From assembly GCF_026262505.1 (NCBI RefSeq), contig NC_067203.1, positions 5,208,001 through 5,272,000 of the forward strand: 64,000 bases of DNA, read 5' to 3'. This stretch comes from Trichomonas vaginalis G3 (lineage: Eukaryota; Parabasalia; Trichomonadida; Trichomonadidae). The translations under genes were made by a program, and so were the position numbers. Positions 31,308 to 40,494 of this stretch are shown piece by piece. Position 1 is the first letter of the stretch; each line of letters starts with the position of its first letter. The notes beneath the pieces were generated by a model that had not been told where the DNA came from, did no database searches, and worked only from the letters and a program-made list of their open reading frames with translations.

Positions 31308-32906
31308 ATGTACGCCGCTCAGAATATAACGCAACAGTTTTTGGATGCTATGAATGGAAATGTTTCCGAATGGTATAACGAATGCGACAATGCCATTAGA
31401 AGGTCAGAAATAGTTCCTGGAACTTACGAATATACAACTGCTGTTTCTTATGGAAACGTAGGTGAGTTTGGAGAAGGTTCTTCAACAACAGTAGATATTG
31501 CTTGCGACAGGTTTCATATTATTTCTATTGACAACTCATTCTTATACGTGGAACAAGACATTGAATAAAACCTTCTGCCAAGTTGTCTGACAAGAAAGGT
31601 TGCAATGGAATTTTCTATGTCGGATACCAATATGCTCCAGAAGTTTTCATGGGATATAAGATATATTCTAACTCTGACTTAGTTCAAACAGTAACATGGG
31701 CAAACTATGAATGGTTCGCTTTGAGAAACTCAGTACAACACCAAGCTAGAGAACAAACAGACCAGTATGCAACTATTGAGAAAATAAGAAGACTTGACCC
31801 TAACGTTCCAGGAGTTTATGTTAACCTTTCTGGACAAACTGCAGCAGCAGTAACCAAAGTAAAATTGAAACTTAGAGTTCCTTTGTCATCTTTCCTCATC
31901 TTCAGGTTTTTAAGATACTTGCCAAACTGGGCAGGAAAAATTTCTATCGAACTTACTCCAAGCAAAAATAACTTAGTCATTGCACCACACAAGACCCATT
32001 CACTCTTACAGATAGTGGGAACAAATAAAATGTCATTCGCCGACTTTTGCAAAGACAAAGTTGACTTAGACTTTGGTTTCTCAAACCTCAACACTGAAGT
32101 AAACTATTATTTCAATGCTGCTGGAGATGCTTGGGACCCAGTTAAGTTCACATGCGAAAAATTTGAATGCAAGAGAATAGAAAGCAGACTTGCAGTCTAT
32201 ATGTTGGACCCAGATATTTCAATGCTTTAGCTGCCAAATATATTGCAGTTCCACTTATGTTCCCTATACACCAAATATCTGTCAAAGACTTTGCAGGTGA
32301 AGTTGGAAACCAAAGTGCTGACCCAGGTGCAAGAACAGATATTGCCTTAACAACTGCAATGAAACATGCAGATACTATGTTTGTACTGTTCAGACGAACT
32401 ATAAATGACTATTCTTGCTTCTACAACCCTGGTATTAAATACATATAAACATAGATGGCAAATTACTATCCAAGAGAAAGAATATTCTACAGTTGAGGAT
32501 ATGAGGTCATACAACTTGACATTAGATGCTATGAACTTTAACAACAACTTCACAACAACCATTAACCCTGAAATGCAAAGTTCTATTATGCCATATGTGA
32601 AAGTATGGACCCATACAGGAGCTCAAACTCAATATACAAATGGAGACCGTTCAAACTTTTGGCTTGGCATTCCATTTGCTGACTCAGAAGACTTTATGGG
32701 TGGTATTTCAACTGTTGGTACAGTTCAAATACAATATACTGGTGACAGAGACGGTCAGATGAATGAAAGCAAAGAAGTTTACAAAACCAATAGCACTTTT
32801 CACGGAAGATGCTCTTTTGAAGATTCGTTCGATGAAACCTGCTGGGGCTCCTCAGATTGGCATAACGACAGCTTCCATCGAGCAGATTTTGGCAGCAGGT
32901 CAGTAA
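31308..32906 (+). pseudogene. Probable double-jelly-roll major capsid protein, copy 2
   Basis: Same protein type as 14,114-15,720: MYAAQNITQQFLDAMNGNVS start and the PLSSFLIFRFLRYLPNWAGK link. It follows the core gene by 67 bp on the same strand, as an expected virion operon-like pair. Broken, with several breaks. Closely similar to copy 1. Confidence 0.65.
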
Positions 32907-33215
32907 GTTGTTCTTGAACTGACTTCTCTCGTCAAATATTGACAGTACGCAGTTTTGACATAAAATTGTATTATAAACTTTCCTTTAGAAATATCGGTCA
33001 GTTTTGTTGTTATATTTTTGTCTGCTTCAAGAACTTTCACCATTTCGGTTATACCAACTTTCTTTGCTTTATGAAAATATTTTTGGTTCAGCAAATATTG
33101 CTATTCTATAACATTTACCATTGTTTGTATAAAGACTATTCTATCAATGAACTTGTATTGTTTGTGTGTAAACTTTGTTTTGCTTCAATTCGAAGAGATA
33201 CTCAAATACGTCCAT
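32907..33215 (-). pseudogene. Small ~100-aa protein, copy 2
   Basis: Counterpart of 13,800-14,113, ending against the capsid gene end and starting 18 bp from the divergent 33,234 gene. It contains GITEMVKVLEADKNIT. Unknown family. Broken. Confidence 0.45.
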
Positions 33216-33233
33216 CTTTTTATTCTAAGTAAA

Positions 33234-33810
33234 ATGTCATTTCCGAAAAATAGAAGCGTAAGTGTTTCAAAAGGTTTAATGGCGGTGGCAGATGTGAAGT
33301 TAAATTCACCAACTCAAACAAACAGTCAAAGTGTTGTTGTCAATGTCAAAGACAGAGATGTTGAAGTGGGGAAACCATACGAAGACGAAAATGGTATAAC
33401 AATAGTTCCTGTAAAGAACAACCACATACCCTGAAGTTAGCAGAGACTTAAGTTCTGTTGCAGATATTCGAAATGACTACCAACAACTTAAAGACAAACT
33501 TAAAACTCAGGAGAAGATTTGTCAAGCTTTAGGTATAATGTTAAACTTGGTTGAGCACAACCCTGTAAAAGTGAACTCATATGTCATTGCACTCATGAAG
33601 TCTTGAAAGAACTATTGAAACTTTTGACAGAGGCAGACGATATAAACATCAAAGAAATAGAACCGCGACATTGCTTGCTGTGGTGTTTCATATAATTCAT
33701 TGACAAGATATACGTTATGAAGGAGGTGAAACGTTGAACTTAAAATATAGTTTCCCAGACGTCATAAAAATATTTGACGACCACAACATTCATTAAAATT
33801 TAGTTGCTAA
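33234..33810 (+). pseudogene. Unknown virion-cluster protein, copy 2
   Basis: Counterpart of 13,202-13,781, with the same MSFPKNRSVSVSKGLMAVAD start after TTTTTATTCTAAGTAAA. Its end lies 4 bp from the next gene. Broken, with several breaks. No family recognised. Confidence 0.5.
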
Positions 33811-33814
33811 GTAA

Positions 33815-34608
33815 ATGGCAGAAGACATAGTGGTTTATACTATTACGACTAAAAACCCTGAGTCATATAATTCTATAACAACAAACTTACAAAGTCCTCA
33901 AGGACGATATTGTAAACTAACTTTAAACACGATGACGACTAAGCCTGTTTTGCTCTTTTTGACACCAGAAGATTTTATTGTTGTGAATGGTAAAAAATAC
34001 TCCTTTGAAGATACTTACTCAGATATACCACCAACAGGTTTTGTTGACTTATTTAATACTTTAAGGACGGATGTAACATGTGCTGCAACTAGAGCAGGTT
34101 TCATTATGTTTGGATGTCCGACTGAGTTTAGTATAAACGATATGAGCTATAATACAAAAACTTATATCTGTTTTTATACAAACAGTTTCCTATAACAGGA
34201 AAAGGTGTCATACAGGAATGTCTATTCCATTGACATTAAGCACACCAATCTTATATATTGTTTCAAACTTAGGTTCAAAGTGTTATTCGAATGTCGACAG
34301 AAACTATTATGACCAAAAGATACTTATGCGTATAACAATACTTTCTCTGCTGGTTTGCCTATTGTTCATTCGAATGCAGAATTTTCAACCTTAGTGAACT
34401 CAAACACTTTGGCAAGTATAACATTGACATTAGTTGACGCAAACTTTGTTCCTGTAAAACTTTTATGTCCTATGTATTTGTCAATGACGGCAGAAAGTTT
34501 CGAATTGGAAGATGCAACTGGTGAAAGTATTGTATTACAAGAACAACTTCACAACAAATAGCTCAAGAACAACAAATGCAACAAATGGAACAACAAAGTC
34601 AAGAATAA
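33815..34608 (+). pseudogene. Beta-rich virion-protein candidate (penton-like?), copy 2
   Basis: Counterpart of 12,401-13,197. It starts MAEDIVVYTITTKNPESYNS and contains YSFEDTYSDIPPTGFVDLFN and SITLTLVDANFVPVKLLCPM, with a Gln-rich end. Strand pattern and place suggest a minor capsid protein, by inference only. Broken, with a few breaks. Confidence 0.5.
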
Positions 34609-34639
34609 AAAAATAATATTTTTTTTTATTTTTATAAAA

Positions 34640-35875
34640 ATGTACAGAATAGATGTTTCAGATTTTTATGACTTCCAAGCATTCAGAAATATGTGTCCAT
34701 TTCGAGACTATAACAAAGCAGTCGAGAATTTGAAACGTTTAGTCATTTATGTCGACTCTGCCCCAGAATGTTATGTTATGAAAGAATGGGATGTTGTCTT
34801 TAACAAACCAAGAGCAACAATAGTTTCAGAACAAGAATGTAGACAGAAACTTAAGAAAATAAAAGTCGTACAAGTTGGCATGAAGATGTTAGATGCTTGG
34901 GATATCTTATTGTCAAAGTTAGAAAGATTTTTCAGTTCGTGGTATAAGTTTTATACACCTTCTCCAAACTTCTATTCTATCTTCACTGGATATAAATACG
35001 AACAAGTAGAATGGAAAGAAAATATTATAGAAGCTTGGTTAGACCATGTCAAAGAAATTATATGCAATGGAAACGAAAAGGTTTATGAGTATATCTTATG
35101 TTGGTTTGCAAATATCTTACAACATCCAAGTGCTAAAAATGAAACTGCTCTCATTATAATTGGAAAACAAGGAACTGGTAAGAATACTTTCTTTACAGAT
35201 ATCTTATGCAAACTGTTAGAAGGTTATTCGAATCCGAATATGACAAACTTAGAAAACATCTGTGGCAAGTTTAACTCCTCAATAGAGAATATGAAACTTA
35301 TAGTTTGCAATGAACTTCAAAGTATAGATACAACAAAAGTTTTGAACTCAGATGCTTTGAAGAGTCTTATAACAGACAAAGTTGGAGTTGTTGAAAGAAA
35401 GTATAAAGACCAAAGAGTTTGTGAAAATGTTGCAAACTTCATTATGGTTTCAAACAATGTTGTTCCGATGAAGTTAGAAAGTTCTGACAGAAGATATGTA
35501 GTTGTCAGAACGTCAGATTCTCATATGCAAGATACAGAATATTTTGACGACTTAGCAGAAACTTTGACACCTAACTTTTACAACCACTTGTTCTCATATT
35601 TCATGACATTAGATATTTCTAAGTTCAATCCAAGACAAATTCCACATACCGAAGAAAGACAAACATTGTTAGAAGCAAACAAGAGTGTATATGAACTGTT
35701 TATAGATGAGACTAACTTTGAGTGTTTAGATGAAAGGTCATTGTACGATGAATATAAACAGTATTGTCAAGAGTATGGTTATATGGCAGCGTCTAAACGT
35801 ACATTCTTGGCAAATGTCAAAAATCTTTTAGATGTTCAGAACGGCGTATATACAAAGAAAAATTTTTCTGAGTAA
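34640..35875 (+). CDS. Superfamily-3 (D5-like) helicase (element E)
   Basis: Open frame of 411 residues. An N-terminal ~165-residue region without a recognised primase motif is followed by the SF3 AAA+ core. This has Walker A GKQGTGKNTFF at 175-185, Walker B MKLIVCNEL at 218-226, a sensor segment FIMVSNN at 267-273 and SSDRRYVVV with the expected arginine finger near 284-285. The C-terminal ~80 residues are helical, like a winged-helix tail. SF3 helicases of this type unwind origins in virophages, Polinton-like viruses and large DNA viruses. With no polymerase B visible, it is the main replication protein of element E. An AT-rich leader (AATATTTTTTTTTATTTTTA) ends at the ATG. Confidence 0.85.
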   Translation: MYRIDVSDFYDFQAFRNMCPFRDYNKAVENLKRLVIYVDSAPECYVMKEWDVVFNKPRATIVSEQECRQKLKKIKVVQVGMKMLDAWDILLSKLERFFSSWYKFYTPSPNFYSIFTGYKYEQVEWKENIIEAWLDHVKEIICNGNEKVYEYILCWFANILQHPSAKNETALIIIGKQGTGKNTFFTDILCKLLEGYSNPNMTNLENICGKFNSSIENMKLIVCNELQSIDTTKVLNSDALKSLITDKVGVVERKYKDQRVCENVANFIMVSNNVVPMKLESSDRRYVVVRTSDSHMQDTEYFDDLAETLTPNFYNHLFSYFMTLDISKFNPRQIPHTEERQTLLEANKSVYELFIDETNFECLDERSLYDEYKQYCQEYGYMAASKRTFLANVKNLLDVQNGVYTKKNFSE

Positions 35876-35909
35876 ATTTTAAAAAAAATATTTTTTTATT
35901 TTATTTGAA
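35876..35909 (+). promoter_or_regulatory. AT-rich upstream motif (replication/accessory class)
   Basis: Reads TTAAAAAAAATATTTTTTTA then TTTTATTTGAA against the HNH ATG. Near-identical blocks (TTTAAAAAAATATTTTTTTA) precede 36,536, 2,678, 34,640, 39,551 (-), 42,432 (-), 43,515 (-) and 45,527 (-), usually with the ATG within ~15 bp. This is a probable promoter class, distinct from the virion-class motif. Confidence 0.55.
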
Positions 35910-36494
35910 ATGTACGCTGAGTTTGTTGGAGAAGACCGTTGGGAAACTTGTTTGTTAGATGAGAAATATGAAATTCACTGTTGTGAGTCATTTGAAGTCA
36001 GAAACAAAAAGACAAAAAGAGTTTTAAGCGAATGGGAGCAAAATAACGGATATGCTAGGATGAAGATGGGTGGGAAAAACTATTTAAAACATGTTGTCAT
36101 TGCAACTCATTTTATACCGAACCCTAACAATTTACCTTTTGTAGACCATATAAACCATATAAGAAACGACAATAGACTTGAAAACTTGCGTTGGGTCACT
36201 CGTTCTGAAAACAGTAAGAACAAAGGCAAATTTGGAGATATTGTATTCGAATTTGTCGACGAACTAGAAGATGAAGCAATTGAAATTACAGACTATGGCA
36301 AGCATACGTTTGAGTTTTACTACTATAGCGAAGAACAGGACTCTTTCTACTTTTATACCGGCGTTAACTATAGGAAATTACAAGTATATTTTACTAAGGC
36401 GGGCTATGCTTATGTAAACGCTAGAGATACAGATGGAAAATACGTTAAAATACTTCTTAACAAATTCAAGAAGCTATATGGCATACCATTTTAA
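35910..36494 (+). CDS. HNH endonuclease with NUMOD4-like N-terminus, copy c
   Basis: An open 194-residue frame, same family as 2,678-3,262: DRWETC near residue 9, HVVIATHFIPNPNNLPFVDH core, NRLENLRWVT helix and acidic aromatic C-terminus. It occupies the same site after the helicase as 10,519-11,100 in copy 1, so this insertion predates the split of the two E copies. Likely a homing-type nuclease. Confidence 0.8.
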   Translation: MYAEFVGEDRWETCLLDEKYEIHCCESFEVRNKKTKRVLSEWEQNNGYARMKMGGKNYLKHVVIATHFIPNPNNLPFVDHINHIRNDNRLENLRWVTRSENSKNKGKFGDIVFEFVDELEDEAIEITDYGKHTFEFYYYSEEQDSFYFYTGVNYRKLQVYFTKAGYAYVNARDTDGKYVKILLNKFKKLYGIPF

Positions 36495-36535
36495 AACGTT
36501 TTTTTAAAAAAATATTTTTTTATCCGATATAAAAG

Positions 36536-36955
36536 ATGACGAAATATATTTCAGTCAACAAGTATATGACAGAAGTCAAAGAAGAACTAGACCCATTCGC
36601 TTATTTGAATGTTTACTTCTACCATTTTGAAAAGTCTTCATTCAGCAAAGTTTGGAACATCGAACCAGTTAAGTTTGCTATTGTGACTAAAAATGGTGCG
36701 AAATTTGAAGACTTAGACATAGAAGGTTTGTTAGCAGTCAAAGAAAATTTTGACAGAAGGTTCTCAAACCTGAAAGAAGGCAAAGCATACAAACTTGTTA
36801 TACCTTATGAACCAAAGAAAGCAGACGACTATGAATATTATGAGTCTAAGATAGTTGAAGTTCAAGGTAAATTGGGTAAAAAGATTTTAGAGTCTAAGCC
36901 AGTGTTTGCTCCTAAAGAGGAAGAGAACATTGACATTGACCCAGAAATGTTCTAA
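36536..36955 (+). CDS. Unknown 139-aa protein (element E)
   Basis: Open frame starting MTKYISVNKYMTEVKEELDP after an AT-rich leader ending ATCCGATATAAAAG. Mixed alpha/beta with a beta-rich middle (VWNIEPVKFAIVTKNGAKF, AYKLVIPYEPKKADD) and an acidic tail (EEENIDIDPEMF). An acidic C-terminal tail on a small beta-rich protein is typical of single-strand DNA-binding proteins. Its place between helicase and packaging genes would fit that, but this is inference. It converges with the next gene, leaving ~16 bp. Confidence 0.55.
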   Translation: MTKYISVNKYMTEVKEELDPFAYLNVYFYHFEKSSFSKVWNIEPVKFAIVTKNGAKFEDLDIEGLLAVKENFDRRFSNLKEGKAYKLVIPYEPKKADDYEYYESKIVEVQGKLGKKILESKPVFAPKEEENIDIDPEMF

Positions 36956-36971
36956 AAATAAAATTTTATTT

Positions 36972-37442
36972 TTACATGTCAAATTTCTTTTTCTCTGGAA
37001 CTGGTTCAGGTTCTTTCTTCTCTTCTTCTACTTTCTTTTCTTCTACTTTCTTTTCTTTCTTTTCTCTCTTCTTCTTCTTCTCTGGTGGAGTTATGTCAAA
37101 TTTGGCGCAACCATATTTATGTAAAAGTTCTTTGTCCTTTAATAGCTCATTTATTCTGTTTTCTATTTCATCTTCAAGAACAGCGCATGTGTCTTCTTTG
37201 CATTCTAAGAACTTTTGTTGGACTTCATCTTTCCAAGAGGCGTCATCTCTGTCAACAAGTCTGTCATTGACAAATTTTAAGACTTCTCTGCCTAATGTTT
37301 TATGGTTCTTGTCATATTCCCAGAAACAGAACTTTAGAACAAATTCACCTTTCTTGTTTACACTATGTAAGATTTTATGGTCGACAGATGTTTTGCTGTC
37401 AAAAAGCTTGTCTCGAATATAGATAGCGAAATCGCTAGACAT
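36972..37442 (-). CDS. Unknown 156-aa protein with Lys/Glu-rich tail (element E)
   Basis: Open frame starting MSSDFAIYIRDKLFDSKTSV. Residues 1-110 are a globular alpha/beta region (GEFVLKFCFWEYDKNHK, then a helical CKEDTCAVLEDEIENRINEL). Residues 115-156 are a low-complexity Lys/Glu/Pro tail. It is divergent from the packaging ATPase across a 36-bp AT-rich spacer that must serve both genes. No family recognised; co-expression with the ATPase suggests a packaging or assembly link. Confidence 0.55.
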   Translation of the reverse strand: MSSDFAIYIRDKLFDSKTSVDHKILHSVNKKGEFVLKFCFWEYDKNHKTLGREVLKFVNDRLVDRDDASWKDEVQQKFLECKEDTCAVLEDEIENRINELLKDKELLHKYGCAKFDITPPEKKKKREKKEKKVEEKKVEEEKKEPEPVPEKKKFDM

Positions 37443-37478
37443 TTTCTAAAAGATAAAAATTTTAATTTTTCTAAAAAT
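37443..37478. promoter_or_regulatory. Shared divergent promoter region
   Basis: Only 36 bp separate the starts of the leftward 156-aa gene and the rightward packaging ATPase. The spacer is almost pure A/T (TTTTAATTTTTCTAAAAAT) and is conserved in copy 1 at 9,553-9,588. Confidence 0.5.
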
Positions 37479-38339
37479 ATGTTAGAAAAAAAGTTTGCTG
37501 ACATTGACAAGAAATTTGAGAATGTTTTAAATAAGAACAAGAGGAAGTTAGAAAATGCTCAGATAAAGCCTATACATGACAAGTTCTTATTTGCTCAGAA
37601 TGGTATAACAGGTCTAATTGCACCACCTGGGTCGGGTAAGACTTTCACTTATCTTAAAATGGCTGCACAACAACAAGAACTAGATGAGAAGAACCCATTC
37701 TATGAGTTAGTTGTTATTTGTAGTACTTCTGGTCAATTTGACCAAACCGTCAATTCGTTCAAAGATATTATAAAAGAAGTCTAAGTTAGTATGTATAAAG
37801 GATACTGAGTTGTTAGATTGGATAAAGAAGTACCAAAGAAGAGTTTTGAAGTATAATGCTATAAATGAGTATATAAATTCTAAGTTTAAAGACCCAAATG
37901 AGGAAATGCAGAGAATATTAGAGAAGAAACACTTCAGAAACAAACAGAAAGAGATAGAATACATTTCGAAGAAATTGCAATCTTACGATTGGAAGACTTA
38001 CCCTCATAGATGTCTTCTTATCTTAGATGATTTCGCCTCTCATCCTTTGTTAAAGAACAGAGAACAAGACATGTGTCGAATTCTTAAGAAGCTCAGACAC
38101 TTTAACATCTCAGTCGTATATGTGTACAGACAGCAAAGAGTTTAAGTAAGGATGTTAAAAGAATACTTACTGACATTATACTTTTCCCCGGATTGTCCGA
38201 AGACGATTTCATGGAACTTATGAAAGAGTCCATGGCAGGTAAGTTTGACAGACATGAACTATGGAGAAGTACAAAGTCATACAAGACCCTCATACTTCTT
38301 TCAGAATTCATATCTACGCAAACAAAGTTCAAATTGTAA
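37479..38339 (+). pseudogene. A32/FtsK-HerA-type genome-packaging ATPase, copy 2
   Basis: About 285 codons, the usual size for Polinton packaging ATPases. Walker A reads GLIAPPGSGKT near residues 45-55. A Walker B strand LLILDDF is followed by a helix NREQDMCRILKKLRHFNIS and a sensor-like strand. The family uses ATP to pump DNA into the capsid and is a hallmark of virion-forming Polintons. Broken, with a few breaks. Confidence 0.8.
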
Positions 38340-38344
38340 AAAGT

Positions 38345-38760
38345 CAAGCGTAAAAATGTAAGTGTTTGAGTCTTAGTCTGTTGTGGTGCTGGGGCTGTCG
38401 GTTCTTCTGGCTTTGGAAGGCATTCAGGAAGAGGAACGTCAGTCATCCGTTTGTGTCCTGTCGGAAGGAAGAGTTCTTCCAGTTGTCAAGAAATTTTTTT
38501 TCTGTTGGAAGGAAAAACTTTTCCTGAAGTTCGACCAAAAAGTTCTCAATTTTCGAAAATTTGAATGGTTTACGGACGGACAACAGGAAAATTTTTTCTA
38601 GTTGTCGGGAAATTTTTTTCCAGTTGTCGGGAAATTTTTTCCCTGTCGGATGGAAGGACTCGGAATGTCGGATGGAAGGACTCGGAATGCCAGAAGGATT
38701 TGACAAGCCAATTTACCATCTAGAGCTACCTGAGCCATCTGAAGTCAAGCTTGAAAAATA
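38345..38760. repeat. Cassette with degenerate repeat array and divergent small-gene ends
   Basis: Absent at the equivalent place in copy 1 (near 8,660). Leftward from 38,446 runs a start MTDVPLPECLPKPEEPTAPA, like the 4,310 gene. Rightward, 38,686-38,760 ends with PIYHLELPEPSEVKLEK. Between lie degenerate repeats (TGTCGGAAGGAAGAG, AGTTGTCGGGAAATTTTTT, CGGATGGAAGGACTCGGAAT) around an AT core at ~38,543-38,566 with the palindrome AATTTTCGAAAATT. This is the same plan as the arrays at 3,932 and 39,943. Confidence 0.6.
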
Positions 38761-38770
38761 AATGGTTCAT

Positions 38771-39551
38771 CTACCCTACTTGTTTGAAGTTGTCAAAATA
38801 CTCTGTTATTTTTTCTTTCAGTAGCGGTAAGTCTTCTTTGAAGGTAAGTATTGTACAACCTTTCATATCATAGTGTGTTTGAGGTAACGTATCTTGAACT
38901 ATTTGTTTCACATCTTCATTTGGTGTCATTGAAATCGGTAAGTTTTCGCGATAGAACCAATTTCTGTCAGATTTGTAAATCTTAGCAAGGTCGTAAAAGC
39001 TTTTGTTGTTTCTTCTGACTAAATGCAACATAACCATATCTCTGTCTTCTTCATTTTCCATCTCTTCAGTATAAATCATATACTTATAGTTCTTTTCCTT
39101 TCCTTTTGGTACCGAACGTGGTATTCTTTTCTGTATGCTTTTATCTTCTTTCATCATATCTTCTCTCTGCTTTGTACAAAGTTCGTCAAGAAGTTTACAA
39201 ACATACCAAGCATAACGAGGTGAAGCCCACATTGCTATTGAACTAACTAGGAACTTATGAACATATATACCTTTTAGATGTGATGGTAAGTTTTGTCTGT
39301 CTTGGTACATCTTTTTAAGTTCTACATGTTCAAACTCACTGAGGAGTTCATGAGTGCTATTTAATTCAAACCAATCTTGTGGTTTCATAGTATCTGGAGC
39401 AAAACATGCTGTCAAAATACTTTGCATTTGGTACATATCGTCTTTGACCGAACGAATGAGACGGAGTTGTTTTGTTAAACTGAACCCACTCATATTCTTC
39501 ATTTATAGCTTCATGGACTATAACTGTTGTTGTGTTCTCTGTTGTTGACAT
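38771..39551 (-). pseudogene. KilA-N domain protein, copy 2
   Basis: Starts MSTTENTTTVIVHEAINEEY. The middle holds a KilA-N-like signature (GIYVHKFLVSSIAMWASPRY, then WYVCKLLDEL). The C-terminal ~130 residues (EKNYKYMIYTEEMENEEDRD onward) form a second alpha/beta domain seen in Bro/KilA proteins of large DNA viruses. Such proteins bind DNA and often regulate viral genes. Leader TTTTGTATGTAAAGACAGAT before the ATG. Broken, about one break, mostly open. Confidence 0.65.
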
Positions 39552-39670
39552 ATCTGTCTTTACATACAAAATAAAAAAAATATTTTTTTAAAAATTAGCG
39601 TTATTTTTTTTAAGTTTGGTCATCCTTCACTATATGACAAATATACTATATTTTACTTAAAAATATGCAA

Positions 39671-39745
39671 GCGGCTCATAGCTCAGTGGTATGGGCTACC
39701 TCGCTACAGGCGTCGAAGACCTCGGTTCAAATCCCGATTCGCGCA
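39671..39745 (+). tRNA. tRNA-like sequence, probably a pseudo-tRNA
   Basis: A 75-nt stretch with a perfect A box (TAGCTCAGTGG) and B box (GGTTCAAATCC). It has a good D-stem (GCTC/GGGC) and GCG/CGC at the ends. The anticodon stem and the middle of the acceptor and T stems pair poorly, and the anticodon cannot be assigned with confidence. It lies in a gap between accessory genes of E copy 2 and is absent from copy 1. It may be a captured pol III promoter or a decayed tRNA. Confidence 0.45.
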
Positions 39746-39782
39746 GGTTTTTTCCTTTTATGCAGTGAAATTTCATGTACAT

Positions 39783-39902
39783 AGGTTACTTTGGTGTTAG
39801 ACCCTAGTGAAGAAAATAGAACGATATAAGTTTACATTTGTAAGGCTACTTTGGTGTTAGACCCTAGTGAAGAAAATAGAACGATATAAGTTTACATTTG
39901 TA
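39783..39902. repeat. Two tandem 60-bp units
   Basis: Units at 39,783-39,842 and 39,843-39,902 (AGGTTACTTTGGTGTTAGAC onward) differ by one or two bases. They lie between the tRNA-like sequence and the 22-bp repeat array. Confidence 0.9.
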
Positions 39903-39942
39903 AGGTTGGACGATAAAATTTACTGACTGACGTCGGACATTG

Positions 39943-40355
39943 TCTTGAAAAAGTCAAAGACTTGTCTTGAAAAAGTAAAAGACTTGTCTTGAAAAAGTAA
40001 AAGACTTGTCTTGAAAAAGTAAAAGACTTGTCTTGAAAAAGTAAAAGACTTGTCTTGAAAAAGTAAAAGACTTGTCTTGAAAAAGTACGGGTATCGTCTG
40101 AAATCAAGACCACTGTTCTCAAATTTGAGAACTTGACACCAAAAAATTTCTTGAAAAAGTCAAAGACTTGTCTTGAAAAAGTAAAAGACTTGTCTTGAAA
40201 AAGTAAAAGACTTGTCTTGAAAAAGTCAAAGACTTGTCTTGAAAAAGTAAAAGACTTGTCTTGAAAAAGTAAAAGACTTGTCTTGAAAAAGTAAAAGACT
40301 TGTCTTGAAAAAGTAAAAGACTTGTCTTGAAAAAGTAAAAGACTTGTCTTGAAAC
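39943..40355. repeat. Bipartite direct-repeat array, 22-bp unit
   Basis: Unit GACTTGTCTTGAAAAAGTAA plus AA. There are seven units, then a ~56-bp unique core, then nine to ten units. The core holds an 18-bp perfect palindrome GTTCTCAAATTTGAGAAC (40,115-40,132). The unit is not a multiple of three, so the array is not coding. Small-gene starts abut both sides: leftward MSDV... at 39,940 and rightward MTDIDP... at 40,357. Same plan as 3,932-4,268 with a different unit. Confidence 0.9.
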
Positions 40356-40356
40356 A

Positions 40357-40494
40357 ATGACCGACATAGACCCAGCAGATGAGGCAATCTACCTTATAGA
40401 GATAAATGAGCTAGTTAGGAACTACCTGAGCCATCTGAAGTCAAGCGTAAAAATAAACGCTTTACATGTATTTTTCAGTAACTTCGTCAAATAA
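40357..40494 (+). CDS. Cassette gene A homologue, 45 aa (MTDIDP...)
   Basis: Short frame MTDIDPADEAIYLIEINELV followed by 25 more residues. It overlaps the end of the opposite-strand gene at 40,462. The first 21 residues match the 121-aa protein at 3,566-3,931, and the later part does not. Its ATG abuts the 22-bp repeat array. Probably a shortened relic of the cassette gene. Unknown function. Confidence 0.45.
   Translation: MTDIDPADEAIYLIEINELVRNYLSHLKSSVKINALHVFFSNFVK

Noticed and set aside
39671-39745. Functional tRNA gene with a defined anticodon
   Set aside because: A and B boxes are perfect, but the anticodon stem and parts of the acceptor and T stems do not pair well enough to assign an identity.
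39943-40355. CRISPR array
   Set aside because: Repeats are back to back with no spacers, apart from one central core, and the genome is eukaryotic.
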